7,698 nt of DNA, from contig JAJRBL010000029.1 of NCBI GenBank assembly GCA_028679485.1, positions 1 through 7,698 on the forward strand. Reading direction: 5' to 3'. The translations under genes were made by a program, and so were the position numbers. The stretch is from Methanospirillum sp. Lineage in GTDB: Archaea > Halobacteriota > Methanomicrobia > Methanomicrobiales > Methanospirillaceae. The notes beneath the pieces are model-generated. The model was not told the DNA's origin. It saw only the letters and a program-made list of their open reading frames with translations, and ran no database searches. Of the stretch, positions 5,701 to 7,698 are shown in pieces; the first letter of the stretch is position 1; every line of letters starts with the position of its first letter.

Positions 5701-6189
5701 GTGCACTATAACACGATAAGGGCAGATTATGGATTACCTGCCCTGGTCCGGAATAGCCAGCTTGACACGGTTGCCCAGGGCTTTTCAGACAGCATGGCCT
5801 CGACCCTGACTTACCCGTGGAACGGATCGCATGAAGCCGGGGGGAATAAATGGTCGGGAACCGGTGGAAGAATGAAGACCATCCTCGGCATGGGTTTTGC
5901 CTATCCTGCCGAGAATATCATGCGGGTAAGCGGAACGGAAACCAGGTTCGGATGTGATAATGTCCCCATGTTCGTGGAGAAAACAGCCAACAGCATCGCC
6001 GTATATACGGCCCTCTCCTGGGTCGAGCATGACGGCTGTGCCAATAACGGTCACCGGAAGACGGTGCTCAGTGATCCGGCAAATTACGGGGGTACAACCG
6101 AATATCTCCCGACTGATGTAGGGATAGGGATTGCAAAGGGATCTGACGGGCAGTATTATATCACCGCAGAATTTGCCCATAAGAACTGA
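5701..6189 (+). CDS. CAP (SCP/PR1-like) domain protein, no visible signal peptide
   Basis: CAP domains are mostly secreted alpha-beta-alpha folds of varied function. Counting from GTG 5701 the product has 162 residues. HYNTIRADYGLPALVRNSQLD matches the first helix and the conserved GLPAL step. His44 (GSHEAGG), Glu71 (PAENIM), Glu109 (WVEHDG) and His118 (NNGHRK) fit the CAP cavity residues. Cys85 and Cys113 could form a disulfide. The end, VGIGIAKGSDGQYYITAEFA, is the usual closing strand pair. No signal peptide or ribosome site precedes GTG 5701, and the frame is closed by TAG at 5656. An upstream ATG at 5603 lies in another frame and would join if one T were added to the T run at 5669-5673, so the gene may be frameshifted or 5'-truncated. 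Start is uncertain, the domain call is firm. Confidence 0.8.
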   Translation: MHYNTIRADYGLPALVRNSQLDTVAQGFSDSMASTLTYPWNGSHEAGGNKWSGTGGRMKTILGMGFAYPAENIMRVSGTETRFGCDNVPMFVEKTANSIAVYTALSWVEHDGCANNGHRKTVLSDPANYGGTTEYLPTDVGIGIAKGSDGQYYITAEFAHKN

Positions 6190-6192
6190 TCC

Positions 6193-6199
6193 TTTTTTT
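6193..6199 (+). terminator. T-tract terminator after the CAP gene
   Basis: Seven T residues begin four bases after the TGA stop, typical of archaeal T-rich termination. No stem is needed or clearly present. Confidence 0.55.
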
Positions 6200-6282
6200 C
6201 AAGTTTAGGGTCCGGTGAAGGGGGGTGGATACCGGTGAGAATAAAACAATTCTAATCATAGAAGATTCTAACCAGTTTTCAT

Positions 6283-7362
6283 ATGATCTCCGCCCCGGCC
6301 TTACAGAACATGTTACGGGATCTTATCACGCAGTATGGTCCTCCCAACGACTCAAATACCCACCTTTATTACTCAGCACTGAAGAGTTCCCTGGCGGACG
6401 AGCCCAGGGAAGAGGGGCTCCTGGAACTCTCACTCCATTATCGCGTTCCCGGCCGTCTTTTTGAATACCAGCATGATCCCCGGGTCATCGATCACCTAGT
6501 CAGGGAACTCGCAACGAACTATCAGGTTGACGGCCATGCGGCTGAATGGATAGTAAAAACCTGGGCTAAATCCATGGGAATGTACGTTCCTCCCTATCAG
6601 CCCCAGGACCAGCCAAACCAGCAACCGGTAGAACAACAGCCTCCTCAGAGTGGTTCCTATTCTCCCGTTTCTCCTGTCGGTTCCTATCCCGGAACAGATG
6701 GTCAGTCGTATGGCGAATACCCGCCTCCTGTAGGTACCGGGTACCAATATTCTTCGCCTGGCGATTATCCCCCGGGTGTCCCTCATCAGTGGCCCGATCA
6801 ACAGCCCTATGAAGAGACCGGCGTTCTGATCGGAAAGAAAAAGCGGTCAGTCGGGTATATCGTGGCAGCAGGTGTTATCCTGGTTGTAATCCTCGCTGCA
6901 GGAATATTCACGGGATATATCGGTCTTCCCCTGAATAATTCGGATTACAAGAATGAAATCGACAATACCACCGATCTCTTAGGATCTGATGTCGCTCACT
7001 GGAATACTCTTGCCGTATCGAGTACAGGCGAGGCTGCCAGGGATGCGGCAGGCGTATTATACCAGGATATTCTCAGTGCCGAAGAACGTGTCGATTCCGT
7101 ATCCTGGCCTAATAATGCGATAAAAACCAAGTACCTCAATAGTTTGCAGAAGATGGAAGGGGGTGCGAAGTTCATGTCGACCGCTGAGCAGTATCTCTCT
7201 ATGCCAAACGCCCTTGAGATGGCAAAAGATGCGGGACAGCAGATAAAAGACGGGATGTCGGGGATCATCGATGTCGCGACTGAATGGAATCCTGATGCCA
7301 GGGAGACCTTTACCCAGAAACTCGAGGACGGAGTTGCAAGTTCGAATACGTATCTGTATTGA
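6283..7362 (+). CDS. Single-pass membrane protein with helical N-terminal module and Pro/Gln/Tyr-rich linker
   Basis: The 359-residue product has four parts. Residues 1-100 form a predicted helical module (MLRDLITQYG, then HLVRELATNYQVDGHAAEWIVKTWAKSMG). It resembles an unnamed module I have seen at the N-terminus of other Methanomicrobiales and bacterial proteins with a LRDLI-x-RYG start and AARWAVESWA end; this resemblance is from memory. Residues about 101-180 are a low-complexity linker rich in Pro, Gln, Tyr, Ser and Gly. A basic KKKR (185-188) precedes one membrane helix (about 191-212), predicting N-in, C-out topology. The outer part (213-359) is likely helical, with no recognised domain. 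ATG 6283 is the first start after an in-frame TAG at 6259. It has no ribosome site, but an AATAAAAC element at 6239-6246 could serve as TATA for a short leader. The function is unknown, perhaps relaying an outside signal to a cytoplasmic partner. Confidence 0.85.
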   Translation: MISAPALQNMLRDLITQYGPPNDSNTHLYYSALKSSLADEPREEGLLELSLHYRVPGRLFEYQHDPRVIDHLVRELATNYQVDGHAAEWIVKTWAKSMGMYVPPYQPQDQPNQQPVEQQPPQSGSYSPVSPVGSYPGTDGQSYGEYPPPVGTGYQYSSPGDYPPGVPHQWPDQQPYEETGVLIGKKKRSVGYIVAAGVILVVILAAGIFTGYIGLPLNNSDYKNEIDNTTDLLGSDVAHWNTLAVSSTGEAARDAAGVLYQDILSAEERVDSVSWPNNAIKTKYLNSLQKMEGGAKFMSTAEQYLSMPNALEMAKDAGQQIKDGMSGIIDVATEWNPDARETFTQKLEDGVASSNTYLY

Positions 7363-7372
7363 TCGTTGACTG

Positions 7373-7386
7373 AAAAATCCTTTTTT
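7373..7386. terminator. Shared A/T-tract terminator between convergent genes
   Basis: AAAAATCCTTTTTT reads as a T tract on both strands. It lies 11 bases past the plus-strand stop at 7362 and about 67 bases past the minus-strand stop at 7454, so it can end transcripts from either side. Confidence 0.55.
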
Positions 7387-7453
7387 GCCGACGGTGAGAA
7401 TCGACGTCTTTAATCCAGAATAATCCCGGTACTTCTCCATTCCCTCGTCAGGA

Positions 7454-7698
7454 TCAATCCACTCTCGTGATCCGATACTTCTTGTCCCCGTTCAGGTGAT
7501 CTCCTGACATGATACCGGTATTGAACTCCAGGTTTCCGGTATTGAACGAGTTTCCAAAGGTTATCTTTCCCTCCCCCCGTGACGGGGTGATGATCTGGTT
7601 TCGTATCGTGGTTGAGGTATACGTAAAGGCGAGAACATCTCCGGAGAGTGTCCCGGAGAGATCAACACCTACATCGGCGTAGTCATACGATTTCTCCC
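7454..7698 (-). CDS. Beta-strand-rich hypothetical protein, C-terminal part (5' end outside window)
   Basis: The minus strand is open from the right edge to TGA 7456-7454, giving 80 complete residues of a protein whose start is outside the window. The text alternates hydrophobic and polar residues with frequent Gly, Asn and Thr turns: VGVDLSGTLSGDVLAFTYTS, then GKITFGNSFNTGNLEF, then NTGIMSGDHLNGDKKYRITRV. This pattern suggests a beta-sandwich or beta-barrel end, often seen in exported archaeal proteins or lipoproteins, but I do not recognise the family. There is no membrane helix in the visible part. The gene converges on the membrane-protein gene and shares a terminator with it. Coding is supported by the uninterrupted frame and normal composition. 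Confidence 0.75.
   Translation of the reverse strand, partial: EKSYDYADVGVDLSGTLSGDVLAFTYTSTTIRNQIITPSRGEGKITFGNSFNTGNLEFNTGIMSGDHLNGDKKYRITRVD

Overview
The window most likely comes from a methanogenic archaeon of the Methanomicrobiales type. This is inferred, not proven. The clues are an archaeal-style iron-sulfur flavoprotein with a compact cysteine motif, a DUF3795 cysteine-rich protein, a histidine-kinase tail with the GYGKNTGLGLFL signature common in Methanomicrobiales, TATA boxes placed for leaderless or short-leader transcripts, and T-tract terminators. An RsgA-type GTPase, a bacterial ribosome-assembly family also found in some methanogens, fits as an old lateral acquisition.

Layout. 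Positions 2-712 hold the C-terminal two thirds of a fold-type I aminotransferase, followed by an AT-rich gene-poor stretch. Positions 1084-2555 form a redox or stress-type module. An HxlR-family regulator on the minus strand is broken by one in-frame TGA. It is divergent from a tight two-gene operon of a SnoaL-like (NTF2-fold) protein and an iron-sulfur flavoprotein. Two minus-strand genes follow: a 16-cysteine DUF3795 protein with a strong TATA box that places its start at the transcript 5' end, and RsgA.

Positions 4414-4859 carry two 5'-truncated gene remnants, a histidine-kinase C-terminus on minus and a membrane-protein C-terminus on plus. Their broken ends face each other, as expected if one deletion removed the shared upstream region of a divergent pair. 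Positions 4860-5700 hold no convincing intact gene but are dense in inverted repeats, including an 18-bp perfect palindrome. There may also be a decayed minus-strand gene.

The right side holds a CAP (SCP/PR1-like) domain protein without a visible signal peptide and a single-pass membrane protein (helical N-terminal module, Pro/Gln/Tyr-rich linker, one helix, exported C-terminal domain). It ends with the C-terminal part of a beta-strand-rich protein on minus, convergent across a shared A/T-tract terminator.

No CRISPR array, transposase, tRNA or rRNA was seen. I found no clear undescribed multi-gene system. The most notable signals are the broken HxlR regulator beside an apparently intact target operon, the facing truncated remnants, and the repeat-rich gap.
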